Shown here in pieces: positions 53,672-62,817 of a stretch of DNA of 64,000 bases (position 1 is the stretch's first letter; each line of letters begins with the position of its first letter). Location: positions 2,775,526 through 2,839,525 of the forward strand of contig NZ_CP025025.1 in NCBI RefSeq assembly GCF_002874535.1. The letters are read 5' to 3'. This DNA is from Mesobacillus jeotgali (GTDB lineage Bacteria > Bacillota > Bacilli > Bacillales > Cytobacillaceae). The position numbers were made by a program, and so were the translations under genes. The notes under the pieces were generated by a model. That model saw nothing but the letters and a program-made list of their open reading frames with translations, searched no databases and was not told where the DNA came from.

Positions 53672-54083
53672 TTTCATCACCAGTTTCTTCTTTCACTATA
53701 TTTCGCCAATCAAGGTCTCCTCTTTCAATCCCTTTTACGAGAATCTCAGCTGTTCCCATATTGGTCGCCAGAGGGACAGAATATACATCACATAAGCGGA
53801 CCAGGGCAGTCACATCTGGTTCATGGGGCTGGGCAGTCAGTGGATCACGAAAGAAGAACACTGCGTCCATCAGATTGTTGGCAATCCGTGCGCCAATTTC
53901 CTGGTCACCGCCAAGAGGGCCGGATTGAAACCTTGTCACTTCCAGACCCGTTGCTTCAATGATCCTCAACCCTGTTGTCCCGGTTGCGAATAACGTATGG
54001 TCTTCAAAAATCTCCTTATAAGCGACAGCGAAACCCACCAGATCATCTTTCTTTTTATCATGTGCGATTAAGGCAATGTTCAT
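53652..54083 (-). CDS. mgsA: Methylglyoxal synthase
   Basis: 143-residue MgsA converting dihydroxyacetone phosphate to methylglyoxal. Seen: [42 protein letters not shown] with the catalytic Asp, and [18 protein letters not shown] at 54083 follows GGGGAG by five bases; 54101 lacks a site. Ten bases after dapB. Bacillithiol made by its neighbours detoxifies methylglyoxal, a sensible grouping. Confidence 0.95.
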   Translation of the reverse strand: MNIALIAHDKKKDDLVGFAVAYKEIFEDHTLFATGTTGLRIIEATGLEVTRFQSGPLGGDQEIGARIANNLMDAVFFFRDPLTAQPHEPDVTALVRLCDVYSVPLATNMGTAEILVKGIERGDLDWRNIVKEETGDENGSNEA

Positions 54084-54093
54084 GGTTTCTCCC

Positions 54094-54894
54094 CTATTCA
54101 ATGATATTCTCTAATCCGTAAACAAAAGCATCCATTTTCATGACTGTATCCACTGCAAGCTTGACTCCAGACATAAACGAGCTTCGATTGTATGAATCAT
54201 GGCGGATCGTCAATGTTTGTCCGTCAGCACCGAATAATACCTGCTGGTGGGCAATCAGTCCAGGAAGCCTTACTGAATGTATGTGCATACCATCATAATC
54301 CGCACCGCGCGCACCTTGAATTGTTTCCTTTTCGTCAGGATGGCCCTGTGTTTTCGATTCACGTACATCAGATATCATTTGTGCCGTTTTCACTGCTGTA
54401 CCCGAAGGCGCATCAAGCTTTTGGTCGTGATGCAGCTCAATGATCTCAACATCATTGAAATACCTGGCAGCCATTTGCGAGAATTTCATCATCAAAACGG
54501 CTCCGACTGCAAAGTTTGGAGCGATGATACAACCTGTTTCCTGTTCAGCGCACAGCTGTTCAAGTTCATCAAGGTCTTCCTTACTGAACCCTGTAGTACC
54601 TACCACTGGGCGAACTTTATATTTCAAAGCCGTCTTTGTATGGAACATCCCTACTTCAGGTGTCGTCAGGTCAATAAGTACATCTGGCTCAACTTCCTGA
54701 AGACATTTTTCGAAATCTGTATAAATTAAGGCATCACTAGCTGGAAAGCCCTCGAGCTCACCAAGTTTCATTCCTTCATATTTCCTGTCAACAACTCCCA
54801 CGAGTTCATATGTATCCGTACCGAGCACCAGATCGACAGCCTCTTTACCCATTCTCCCTCTTGGTCCTGCAATAACGATCTTTACTTTATCCAT
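54094..54894 (-). CDS. dapB: 4-hydroxy-tetrahydrodipicolinate reductase
   Basis: 266-residue DapB of the lysine/diaminopimelate and dipicolinate pathway. NAD(P) motif [13 protein letters not shown] at the N-terminus, catalytic HH in [20 protein letters not shown], and [16 protein letters not shown] at 54894 has AAAGGAG ten bases upstream; an ATG at 54930 overlaps ypjD and is rejected. Confidence 0.95.
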   Translation of the reverse strand: MDKVKIVIAGPRGRMGKEAVDLVLGTDTYELVGVVDRKYEGMKLGELEGFPASDALIYTDFEKCLQEVEPDVLIDLTTPEVGMFHTKTALKYKVRPVVGTTGFSKEDLDELEQLCAEQETGCIIAPNFAVGAVLMMKFSQMAARYFNDVEIIELHHDQKLDAPSGTAVKTAQMISDVRESKTQGHPDEKETIQGARGADYDGMHIHSVRLPGLIAHQQVLFGADGQTLTIRHDSYNRSSFMSGVKLAVDTVMKMDAFVYGLENIIE

Positions 54895-54908
54895 CTTCTT
54901 AGTCTCCT

Positions 54909-55250
54909 TTAGCTGTCTTTTCTCGTCCATCGGTCTTTGTCCCTTGTATTGAACTTTTCCATGACCATGTTATGTGCTTCTTCCAGGTCTATATTTAAAG
55001 AATTGGCAAAACAAATCATTACAAAAAGCATATCTCCCAGCTCTTCTTCGATTGTCTTTTCTTTTTCATCGTTTTTCTTTGGCTTTTCTCCATAATAATG
55101 GTTAACCTCACGAGCCAGCTCCCCGAGCTCCTCGGTCATGCGTGCAGTCAATGCAAGCGGACTGAAGTAACCTTCTTTAAATTGGCTTATATATGTATCC
55201 ACTTCCTGCTGGAGTTCTTTTATCGTTTTCTTTCCACTCAAGAAACTCAC
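54909..55250 (-). CDS. ypjD: MazG-like nucleotide pyrophosphohydrolase YpjD
   Basis: 113-residue all-alpha NTP-PPase (MazG/iMazG fold). The metal-binding pair appears as [12 protein letters not shown] and [18 protein letters not shown] (ExxE and ExxD). First gene of the leftward ypjD-dapB-mgsA-bshB1-bshA-cca-birA cluster, with close spacing or overlaps throughout. Substrate not established. Confidence 0.93.
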   Translation of the reverse strand: MSFLSGKKTIKELQQEVDTYISQFKEGYFSPLALTARMTEELGELAREVNHYYGEKPKKNDEKEKTIEEELGDMLFVMICFANSLNIDLEEAHNMVMEKFNTRDKDRWTRKDS

Positions 55251-55515
55251 CCAACCTTTTTATGTATGTATATCTATATCGATGTTAGCTTAATGAAGGT
55301 ACTTTGACAAATATTTTTATTTCAAACTAATTATAGTCAATCAGTAATAAAGCTTTTTTAAACCTAATATCCTCATCACGATACAGGATGTGGAACATAG
55401 AAAATTGCGACTCTTTATGCCCCTCCTGTAAAAGATTGCCCTTGTTGGTTATATTTTATATAATATAAGCGCTTTATCAGGTAATTTTAGTCGTACTAAT
55501 TAGGAGGAATTAATC

Positions 55516-56388
55516 GTGCTTAACGGCTTAAAAATCAAAAACATCTTTTTCATTTTGCTTGGTGCGGCTATTTTCTCATTCGGCCTTGTTCATTTCAATA
55601 TGCAGAATAACCTCGCAGAAGGTGGTTTCACCGGAATTACCCTGTTGCTATATTTCGTATTTGGGTGGTCTCCTTCCATTACTAACTTATTATTGAACTT
55701 GCCGCTTTTTTTCATAGGCTGGAAGCTGCTAGGCCGGAATGTATTTATTTATACAATCATAGGTACAGTAGGAGTCTCCATTTTTTTGGGTATATTTCAA
55801 AAACATCAAATCGAGATGCCCTTATATGAAGACTTATTTTTAGCTGCCCTTTTTGCGGGAGTGTTCATCGGTATTGGTCTCGGAATCATCTTCCGATACG
55901 GAGGAACTACAGGTGGGGTCGACATCATCGCAAGGCTGGCGCAAAAGTATGTTGGGTGGACAATGGGGCGTACGATGTTCATGTTTGATTTTGCTGTCAT
56001 TACCCTTTCGCTTATTACATATTTGAATTATCGGGAAGCCATGTATACACTGGTGGTCGTATTTGTAGGGGCCAGGGTGATCGATTTTATGCAGGAAGGT
56101 TCATACGCTGCAAGAGGAGCTATGATCATTTCGGAGAAAAACGAGGATATCGCAGCCAAAATCATGAAAGAAATGGACCGCGGGGTCACCAGCCTGAAAG
56201 CTGTAGGCTCTTATACTAAATCAGAAAGAGATGTTTTATACTGCGTGGTCGCCAAGAATGAAATTGTCCGATTGAAAAGTGTCATAAATTCAGTAGACCC
56301 ACACGCATTTGTATCGGTCACTGTTGTTCACGATGTACTGGGCGAAGGATTTACGCTCGATGAAAATAAACTGCCTCTTGAAAGATAA
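55516..56388 (+). CDS. ypjC: YitT-family membrane protein YpjC (DUF2179)
   Basis: 290 residues with five or six N-terminal membrane helices and a C-terminal cytosolic DUF2179 domain (EVRLKS-like NEIVRLKSVINSVDPHAFVS). Motif RYGGTTGGVDIIARLAQKY is typical of YitT proteins. GTG start at 55516 follows AGGAGGAA. Monocistronic with a bidirectional terminator. Transport role unknown. Confidence 0.92.
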   Translation: MLNGLKIKNIFFILLGAAIFSFGLVHFNMQNNLAEGGFTGITLLLYFVFGWSPSITNLLLNLPLFFIGWKLLGRNVFIYTIIGTVGVSIFLGIFQKHQIEMPLYEDLFLAALFAGVFIGIGLGIIFRYGGTTGGVDIIARLAQKYVGWTMGRTMFMFDFAVITLSLITYLNYREAMYTLVVVFVGARVIDFMQEGSYAARGAMIISEKNEDIAAKIMKEMDRGVTSLKAVGSYTKSERDVLYCVVAKNEIVRLKSVINSVDPHAFVSVTVVHDVLGEGFTLDENKLPLER

Positions 56389-56418
56389 AAAAATCCGGAT
56401 AATCATCCGGATTTTTTT
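56388..56418. terminator. Terminator between ypjC and the YugP-type gene
   Basis: Stem AAATCCGGAT/ATCCGGATTT (56391-56413), T-runs in both directions. Confidence 0.92.
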
Positions 56419-57098
56419 TATTCTTCACTACTAGTCATGCCTGTGTAGATCATTACTAAACGAACAAGTTCAAGAACTGCAACAGCTGCTGCAGCTACAT
56501 AAGTCAAAGCTGCGGCATTCAATACTTTCTTCGTTTCTCTTTCTTCATCATTCCTGATGATCCCAGCTGAAACCACCTGTTCCATTGCACGGTTCGATGC
56601 ATTGAATTCAACCGGCAAAGTTACCAGTTGGAATACTACAGCTGCGGCCATGAAAAGGATACCTAGTAAAAGCAATCCGCTTAATTGAGCAAAAATCCCA
56701 ATTAGGATCAGGATCCAGGAAAAGTTTGAACCTAAGCTTGCCACTGGAACCAGCGCATGGCGGAATCTAAGGAACGAATAGTCCTCAGCATCCTGAATCG
56801 CATGGCCTACTTCGTGAGCAGCAATTGCAGCGGCTGCGACTGAATGGCCAAAAAAGTTATCTGAAGATAAACGTACAACCTTTGAACGCGGGTCGTAGTG
56901 GTCACTTAAATAACCTCTCGTTTCTTCGACACCAACATTGTATAAACCGTTATCATCAAGAATTTTACGAGCCACCTCTGCACCCGTCATATGGGACGAA
57001 GAAGCCACCTGTGAATATTTCTTGTATGCCCCTTTTACTTTGAATTGAGCCCATAACGGGATCAAAATAATCAGCGCAAAATAGATTATTATAGACAT
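56418..57098 (-). CDS. YugP-type membrane zinc metallopeptidase
   Basis: 226-residue neutral zinc metallopeptidase-2 family. The HExxH site is AAIAAHEVGHAIQDAEDYSF, with N-terminal and C-terminal membrane helices and the family end LTYVAAAAVAVLELVRLVMI. GGGGAGG before the ATG. B. subtilis has the homologue (yugP) elsewhere; here it is inserted between ypjC and ypjB. Substrate unknown. Confidence 0.9.
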   Translation of the reverse strand: MSIIIYFALIILIPLWAQFKVKGAYKKYSQVASSSHMTGAEVARKILDDNGLYNVGVEETRGYLSDHYDPRSKVVRLSSDNFFGHSVAAAAIAAHEVGHAIQDAEDYSFLRFRHALVPVASLGSNFSWILILIGIFAQLSGLLLLGILFMAAAVVFQLVTLPVEFNASNRAMEQVVSAGIIRNDEERETKKVLNAAALTYVAAAAVAVLELVRLVMIYTGMTSSEE

Positions 57099-57159
57099 CT
57101 AGTACCTCCCCTTACATCTCATGATGTTATCACTATTTTATAAATACTAGAATAAGGTG

Positions 57160-57957
57160 TCAATTTTTATGTTCTTTTTGGACATTTTTCTTTTTATCAT
57201 GATCGCCTTTATATTTTCTCCAGCCTACGTAGGACAATGTAAGGATTATGATGCTTCCAGTAGAAATCATTACCCACCACAGAGATGGGTCTGCTTCATC
57301 CTCCGTCATTTCATCAAAGATGTTTTGCAAATCCGATTCAAGCCCTTCAAGTTCTTCCTGGCTGGAAGCCTCTTGCAGTACCTGAGGGCGGTACTGATCG
57401 ATAAAGCTGACTCTAGCATCAACTTTCTGGATTCTTTCCGGATTGATGTCAATCTTCAGGCTGGGATATATTACATTGTACAAAGAAAGGAATGAATTAA
57501 GGTTCGAATGAAATTGGTCATTGTCGCCCTCATATGCTGCAGTCTTCATATCATTGAAAACATTCATGATGGGCCCTTCCATCTCTGTCCATAATGGCTG
57601 GTGAGTGGAAGCAATTGCGTCAATGACAAGCCTGAATTTTGTAACTCTGTTCATCCTTTCAGCATGTCCCAGATCAGCGTTTGCTACCGCCTCAACTGCT
57701 TCATCATGTGCCACAGTAATAATCCGCAATTCATCCATAGTGAATGGCCGTCCATCTCCTGTTACTAGCAAGAATTCTTCTGAAAAATGATTCAACAATC
57801 TGTTAGCATCATCATAACGGTGCAGTTTCACCATTTGCAGTGCTTGGTCTGATATATTGTCCAGTTCTTCAACAGGCGACTGTGGTTCTGCATATGCTGC
57901 AAACGGCGCAATAAATAATAATAGCACCGAAATAAATATAAGATACTTTGCTCTCAT
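57160..57957 (-). CDS. ypjB: Sporulation protein YpjB
   Basis: 265-residue protein with a signal peptide (MRAKYLIFISVLLLFIAPFA, cleavage after AYA). A helical extracytoplasmic domain follows, then a C-terminal membrane helix (STGSIIILTLSYVGW) and a basic tail. Matches YpjB. ATG at 57957 follows a run of six G; 58005 is an unlikely longer start. Role in sporulation is known only genetically. Confidence 0.88.
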   Translation of the reverse strand: MRAKYLIFISVLLLFIAPFAAYAEPQSPVEELDNISDQALQMVKLHRYDDANRLLNHFSEEFLLVTGDGRPFTMDELRIITVAHDEAVEAVANADLGHAERMNRVTKFRLVIDAIASTHQPLWTEMEGPIMNVFNDMKTAAYEGDNDQFHSNLNSFLSLYNVIYPSLKIDINPERIQKVDARVSFIDQYRPQVLQEASSQEELEGLESDLQNIFDEMTEDEADPSLWWVMISTGSIIILTLSYVGWRKYKGDHDKKKNVQKEHKN

Positions 57958-58032
57958 TCCTGTCCCCCCTCTAAATACTATTAAAATGTATGAGAAGGTG
58001 GACAAGGTTAGACCAAAATTCAGGGGTTATCT

Positions 58033-58632
58033 TTACCTTTTTAGTGAAAGTGTGAATCGATCTGGCCGCAGAGCGAAGTAATACCCAACGGCAATTGAGA
58101 AAAGACTTAACCAAAATGTAAAGTATCCGATCTGGTCCATAAACAAATCTAGTGTATGGTACCTTGGCATCATTCCAAAAACATAATCAATGATTTCATT
58201 ATGAAGAAGTACAACTGCAGCTACAATCAAATGCCATGGTTTTATTCGATAAAATGGAGCATATAAGACACCTTCCACTGCCATTGCAAAGTGGGATGCC
58301 ATCAGCATAAGCCCAATCCAATCAAGCTGACCAGAAACGAAGAATACCATTAAATTCATCACTACCGCCCAAAGGCCATACTTGACCAGGCTAACGATAG
58401 CCAATGCTTCCATAAGCGGCCAGTTTTTCCCCATCAGGAAGGCACCTAAAACGAACACAAAGAATAAGCTCGCAGTTGGGCTATCAGGAACGAAAAGAAG
58501 AAATTTCGGCGGCGTATCGACAAGCTGCCACTTATACCAATAGTACCCGTAAGCAGTCCCCAATACATTCACCCAAAATAACAGCCATAATACAGATCTA
58601 TTCCCTAGCAAAGGGTATATTTTTTTAATCAT
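58033..58632 (-). CDS. ypjA: YpjA, DUF1405 membrane protein
   Basis: About 199 residues and six membrane helices, with TAYGYYWYKWQL, LFVPDSPTASLFFVFVLGAF and HFAMAVEGVLYAPFYRIKPW as family motifs. ATG at 58632 has GGAG nine bases upstream. Located between ypjB and qcrC as in B. subtilis. Function unknown. Confidence 0.88.
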   Translation of the reverse strand: MIKKIYPLLGNRSVLWLLFWVNVLGTAYGYYWYKWQLVDTPPKFLLFVPDSPTASLFFVFVLGAFLMGKNWPLMEALAIVSLVKYGLWAVVMNLMVFFVSGQLDWIGLMLMASHFAMAVEGVLYAPFYRIKPWHLIVAAVVLLHNEIIDYVFGMMPRYHTLDLFMDQIGYFTFWLSLFSIAVGYYFALRPDRFTLSLKR

Positions 58633-58828
58633 TTTGACGATCTCCAATCCAAGTTTTCTATCACTATTATTACAGTTTATAGAAAATAAGCCAAGTTTTC
58701 CTTGTCTGGTTTTACAAAGGTGTTTTTCAAAAGTTATTTTCTAAAATGATTTCAATTCCCTTCCCTGAAGAGTAGTCATCTGTCAAAAACACATTAGCAT
58801 ATTTACGTTTCAAGACTAGCGTGTGCAT

Positions 58829-58862
58829 AAAAAAGAACCTGCAAGTTTCCTTACAGGTTCTT
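58829..58862 (-). terminator. Terminator of the qcr operon
   Basis: Stem AAGAACCTG/CAGGTTCTT (58833-58862), T run leftward. Confidence 0.88.
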
Positions 58863-58869
58863 TGACATA

Positions 58870-59628
58870 TTACTCGCTAAGACCGTCGATGAATTCAGCA
58901 AGAGTCTGAAGTTCTTCGTCGGTTCCTTTGAAGACCGCAGGCATGCTTCCTTTACCGTTCTTGGCAACGTCAGCAATTTCTTCGGCGCTCATTTTTGAAT
59001 CTAACAGACTTGGTGCTGCAGCACCGCCGGCAAGTTCGCCGCCATGGCAGGATGTGCAGGTTTGCGCCTGTGCAATTTTATATCCATCTGAGTTCTTGTC
59101 GATTTCGACATCCACAATCTGTCCTTGTTTCTTGGCTGCTTCCCAGTCATGGTGGGCAACAGATTCCCAAGTGAGGTAGAAGACTGAAGCGATCGACAAC
59201 AGCATAAAGCCAGTTGCGAGCGGTCGCTTTGATGGACGGCGTTCGGGACCGCGGTCAATAAATGGAGCCAGCATAAGCGCTCCAAAAGCAAGACCCGGGA
59301 TAACCAATGCTCCGATTACAGTATATGGACCGGAAGCATATGAATATTTAAGCAATTGATATAAGAATAAGAAATACCAGTCTGGCAATGGAATATACGC
59401 TGTATCAGTAGGATCGGCAATCCTCTCAAGCGGAGATGGGTGAGCTATTGTCAAGCTCAAGTATCCGATTAGGAAGACCGCACCAACCATCCATTCCTTC
59501 AACAGGAAGTTAGGCCAAAACGCTTCCGTTTTGCCAGGGTATTCCGAGTAATCTTTCGGAATATTAGGCTTACGTTCTGCAGGGACACGTGAGTCACCCA
59601 CGAACTTCATACCTTTACCACGATGCAT
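58870..59628 (-). CDS. qcrC: Menaquinol:cytochrome c reductase cytochrome b/c subunit
   Basis: 252-residue Bacillus-type fusion of cytochrome b subunit IV (three helices; IPLPDWYFLFLYQLLKYSY is the PDWY motif of the quinol site) with a C-terminal cytochrome c domain (CTSCHGGELAGGAAAP, Met ligand in GKGSMPAVF). Last gene of qcrABC. Passes electrons from menaquinol towards cytochrome c and oxidases such as the ba3 enzyme at 7 kb. Confidence 0.96.
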   Translation of the reverse strand: MHRGKGMKFVGDSRVPAERKPNIPKDYSEYPGKTEAFWPNFLLKEWMVGAVFLIGYLSLTIAHPSPLERIADPTDTAYIPLPDWYFLFLYQLLKYSYASGPYTVIGALVIPGLAFGALMLAPFIDRGPERRPSKRPLATGFMLLSIASVFYLTWESVAHHDWEAAKKQGQIVDVEIDKNSDGYKIAQAQTCTSCHGGELAGGAAAPSLLDSKMSAEEIADVAKNGKGSMPAVFKGTDEELQTLAEFIDGLSE

Positions 59629-59696
59629 CGAGCAATCCCCTCCTTTTTCCGTATCATTGGGCGAAACTCAATTCGCACAATCTTTTCATTCGAATT

Positions 59697-60371
59697 TTAC
59701 AATGGACCAGAAATACCTTGCTTACGAATCATCAGGAAGTGCGCTCCCATTAAGCCTAATAGTGCAGCAGGCAAGAAGAAAACGTGAATCGCGAAGAAAC
59801 GTGTCAAGGTTTGAGCACCAACGATCGTTGAATGTCCAGAAAGCAATATTTTAATGTATGGCCCAATCAATGGGACAGCTTCTGCAATCTGCAATGTAAC
59901 CTTAGTTGCGAATAATGCTTTCATATCCCATGGAAGCAAGTATCCTGTCAAGCCAAGAGCCAACATTACGAAGAAAATTAAAACTCCGACAACCCAGTTC
60001 AATTCACGAGGTTTCTTATAAGCGCCCTGGAAGAACACGCGAAGCGTATGTAAGAACATCATTACGATGACAAGACTCGCTCCCCAGTGATGCATACCGC
60101 GGACAATTTGTCCAAACGCTACCTGGTTTTGAAGATAATATACAGATTCCCATGCATTCTTGATGTCCGGCACATAATACATTGTCAGGAACATTCCGGA
60201 AAGAATCTGAATGACAGTGATGAAAAACGTCAGACCGCCAAAGCAATACACGAACGCAGAAAAGTGGTGCGCCGGGTTAACGTGCTCAGGAACCTCATGG
60301 TCTGCGATATCGCGCCACAAAGGCGTAATATCTAAACGCTCATCTACCCAATCGTAAATTTTGTTTAACAA
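59697..60371 (-). CDS. qcrB: Menaquinol:cytochrome c reductase cytochrome b subunit
   Basis: 224-residue cytochrome b6-type subunit. Four helices with paired heme His in GMHHWGASLVIVMMFLHTLR and GHSTIVG...FAIHVFFLPAALLG, and the extra cysteine-free SGMFLTMYY start typical of Bacillus. TTG start at 60371 with AAAGGGGG upstream. Two bases after qcrA stop region; strongly coupled. Confidence 0.96.
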   Translation of the reverse strand: MLNKIYDWVDERLDITPLWRDIADHEVPEHVNPAHHFSAFVYCFGGLTFFITVIQILSGMFLTMYYVPDIKNAWESVYYLQNQVAFGQIVRGMHHWGASLVIVMMFLHTLRVFFQGAYKKPRELNWVVGVLIFFVMLALGLTGYLLPWDMKALFATKVTLQIAEAVPLIGPYIKILLSGHSTIVGAQTLTRFFAIHVFFLPAALLGLMGAHFLMIRKQGISGPL

Positions 60372-60374
60372 AGA

Positions 60375-60881
60375 TTACGCCCCCTTTCGTGGTTCGGCTT
60401 TTCCTACATAAAGGAACCCGTCTTTTTCTTTGGTTGGATATACATCCAATGGTGCCAACGGTGGTGTGCCCGGCACGTTTGTACCGTCCTTTTCATAAAG
60501 ACCGTAGTGGCAAGGACAGAAGAACATATTCGGATTTTTCTTATCCGTATTCCAGTCAACAACACACCCAAGGTGTTTACATACTGGTGAAAGGGCGATA
60601 ATCTCTCCGCCTTCGTTCTTGAATACCCAAGCAGTTCCAGTTTCTTCAGATTCATACCACGCATCTTTTTGTGTAAAGCTAAAGTTTACTTTTTGCGGTT
60701 CATTTGTAATATCTGCGATCTTCAATGGAGTCGCGATAAAATCTCCCGCATCTTCACCCTTAAGTACAGGATCAACGGCAAATCGAACCATTGGCATCAG
60801 CATCCCTGCAGCCATGAAACCGCCTACACCTGTTAGAGTATAGTTTAAGAATTGACGTCTTGAAACACGATGCTTACTCAC
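60375..60881 (-). CDS. qcrA: Rieske iron-sulfur subunit of menaquinol:cytochrome c reductase
   Basis: 168 residues. Twin-arginine-like signal anchor (RVSRRQFLNYTLTGVGGF) and Rieske cluster motifs CKHLGCVVDW and CPCHYGLYEKDG. GTG start at 60881 follows GGGGGAATA. First qcr gene; ypiF lies upstream in the same direction with 156 bp between. Confidence 0.96.
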   Translation of the reverse strand: MSKHRVSRRQFLNYTLTGVGGFMAAGMLMPMVRFAVDPVLKGEDAGDFIATPLKIADITNEPQKVNFSFTQKDAWYESEETGTAWVFKNEGGEIIALSPVCKHLGCVVDWNTDKKNPNMFFCPCHYGLYEKDGTNVPGTPPLAPLDVYPTKEKDGFLYVGKAEPRKGA

Positions 60882-61037
60882 GCTATTCCCCCCTCTATTC
60901 CCAAGTTAAGTCCCCAACGGACATAATTTAAACACATTTTAAAACTAGGACATAACCATGATATATCAATCTCATTACAAAATCAATATAATACTATGTT
61001 GAAAACATTTTTCTCAGTGATAAAAATAACATCAAGT

Positions 61038-61493
61038 TTAATCGTCTTGCCATTTCTCAGTAAACAAAGATAATAGCTGGTTCACCTGATCTTCCACGAT
61101 GGACACCTTTTGCTGTTCCTGCATATGCTCCAAAGACAATGATGGCAGCCACAACAGGTTACCAGTTAACTCCCTATCTTGCTGCCTCCAGCTGCTGTCA
61201 GAGGTAACATAAAACACATGCTTGAACTGCTTGTCCAATAAAGTGTTTTCCCATTCCTTAAGGGCTTTTATACTAGCTTCATGTCCTTTTATGTACACAA
61301 AATCAGGAAATAGGAAAATACGTCCCTTAAATTGCTTTTCCAGCTGTGTAGTAAGGATTCCTATGAACTCTGCCATCGAAGCATTTTGTTTCATGTCATC
61401 CCCGAAAGAAACTGGCAATAGCGGCACGATCGCCGTGTCTACATATTCCGCTGCTTTCTGGTACATCTCCACATCTGCTGCCACCCATCTCAT
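61038..61493 (-). CDS. ypiF: YpiF (DUF2487)
   Basis: 151-residue protein starting MRWVAADVEMYQKAAEYVDT with FKGRIFLFPDFVYIK in the middle and no membrane helix. Matches YpiF by sequence style and by its place just before qcrA. GGAG upstream of the ATG. Function unknown; the conserved link to the bc complex suggests an accessory role. Confidence 0.88.
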   Translation of the reverse strand: MRWVAADVEMYQKAAEYVDTAIVPLLPVSFGDDMKQNASMAEFIGILTTQLEKQFKGRIFLFPDFVYIKGHEASIKALKEWENTLLDKQFKHVFYVTSDSSWRQQDRELTGNLLWLPSLSLEHMQEQQKVSIVEDQVNQLLSLFTEKWQDD

Positions 61494-61619
61494 AAAACCA
61501 ACTCCATCATTCTATTAGGCCCTGTCGTTTCTACTTAAATGAGTAATATAAGATACTCTACGACTGAAAGCCTGCCATTTAATCAATACCTATAATATCA
61601 CGATTAAAACTCGTTTTCG

Positions 61620-62140
61620 AATGGTTTGGTAGCTTCGAACGTTTCGGAAACTTTGCCCTGGTGGTTTTATGGGAAGTTAGGGCGGGGTCAGAAATTTCAA
61701 CTCATCCTCTTTTTGATTTTGTCCGAAGTAGAGCCAGGTTCGATCATTTCAACGGATCTTCCTTGGCGTTTTGTCCGAAGTAGAGCCAGGTTCGCACATT
61801 TCAGCGGCTCCACCTTGGCGTTTTGTCCGAAGTTGAGCCAGGTTTGCACATTTCAACGGCTCTTTCTTGGCGTTTTGTCCGAAGTAGAGCCGGGTTCGCA
61901 CATTTCAACGGATCTTCCTTGGCGTTTTGTCTGAAGTAGGACCAGGTTCGCTCATTTCAGCCGCTCTACCTTGGCGTTTTGTCCGAAGTAGATCCAGGTT
62001 CAGACATTTCAACGGCTCCACCTTGGGGTTTTGTCCGAAGTAGAGCCAGGTTCGTACATTTCAGCCGCTCTACCTTGGGGTTTTGCCTGAAGTAGGACCA
62101 GGTTCGAATGTTTTCTCAACCCCCCGTTCGGTTCTTGTCC
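61620..62140. repeat. Tandem array 3: about 9 units of 52 bp between ypiB and ypiF
   Basis: GTCCGAAG-type marks recur at 61721, 61773, 61825, 61877, 61929, 61981, 62033, 62085 and a decayed 62137, a constant 52-bp step. Two further degenerate units appear on the left (about 61617 and 61669). Units contain AGAGCC...GGCTCT arms in the better copies, and GCCAGG...CCTTGGC followed by GTTTTG. Open frames here have no ribosome site. Confidence 0.92.
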
Positions 62141-62192
62141 AAAAGAAAATTGTTTTGATCCAAATCAGAGACTCATGCCCTAATACCGGGCA

Positions 62193-62222
62193 AAATAAAA
62201 AGCCTGCTATCAAAAGCAAGCT
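62193..62222 (-). terminator. Terminator overlapping the ypiB stop
   Basis: Imperfect stem AGCCTGCT/AGCAAGCT (62201-62222) followed leftward by a T-rich run. Confidence 0.65.
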
Positions 62223-62775
62223 ATAACGAATTGACTGCGCCCAATCTTTTTAATTGTTCTGTGAGATGTTCGAAGGCTTCCTGGTCCTGGCTGTCCAGTG
62301 CTTCATCAATCAAGGTAAGCAGTTTGTCTTTTTGGAATTTTTGAATACTCTCCTCAAGAAATCTCTCTGCTACCATCTTGTCACTTTCACTGATTTGGAG
62401 CTGGCCTGGAACATAAGGGTTTTCTTCCAGCACCGCCGCAAACTGGTGGGCTTTGTTTGAAGCATGGAAATTCAATTGGATGTAAATTTCTTCTTCCCTG
62501 TTCAAACGAATGTCGTGGAAAGACTTTTCAGCATCTGTCGTCATCACGTTTTCTTTAAAGAACCGGAATGGTACTTCATCCACGCAATGGGTCGACATCA
62601 CTAATCCCCTTGGACAATATTGTGCATTTTCCACAAAGTGCACTTTTTCCATCAGCTGGTCATGGCTCATCAAGTAGTTAAGGATCCAAACGCATTCCCG
62701 CCTTTTAAGCTGGTAATGGTTTAAAAACCAGCGGATAAAATCCTTTTTCTCGTTGACAGATACAGGGGTTGTCAT
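62221..62775 (-). CDS. ypiB: YpiB (UPF0302 family)
   Basis: 184-residue UPF0302 protein. Family motifs: [50 protein letters not shown], and a DUF2527-like C-terminus ([20 protein letters not shown]). ATG at 62775 has GAGGAGGG about eight bases upstream. Follows ypiA by 42 bases. Function unknown. Confidence 0.9.
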   Translation of the reverse strand: MTTPVSVNEKKDFIRWFLNHYQLKRRECVWILNYLMSHDQLMEKVHFVENAQYCPRGLVMSTHCVDEVPFRFFKENVMTTDAEKSFHDIRLNREEEIYIQLNFHASNKAHQFAAVLEENPYVPGQLQISESDKMVAERFLEESIQKFQKDKLLTLIDEALDSQDQEAFEHLTEQLKRLGAVNSL

Positions 62776-62817
62776 TTTTGAATCCCTCCTCTGCATAACT
62801 CAAATTTTTTGTTAAGG

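Noticed and set aside
61626-61934. Plus-strand 102-aa ORF in array 3
   Set aside because: Repeat-derived, no ribosome site, and not protein-like.
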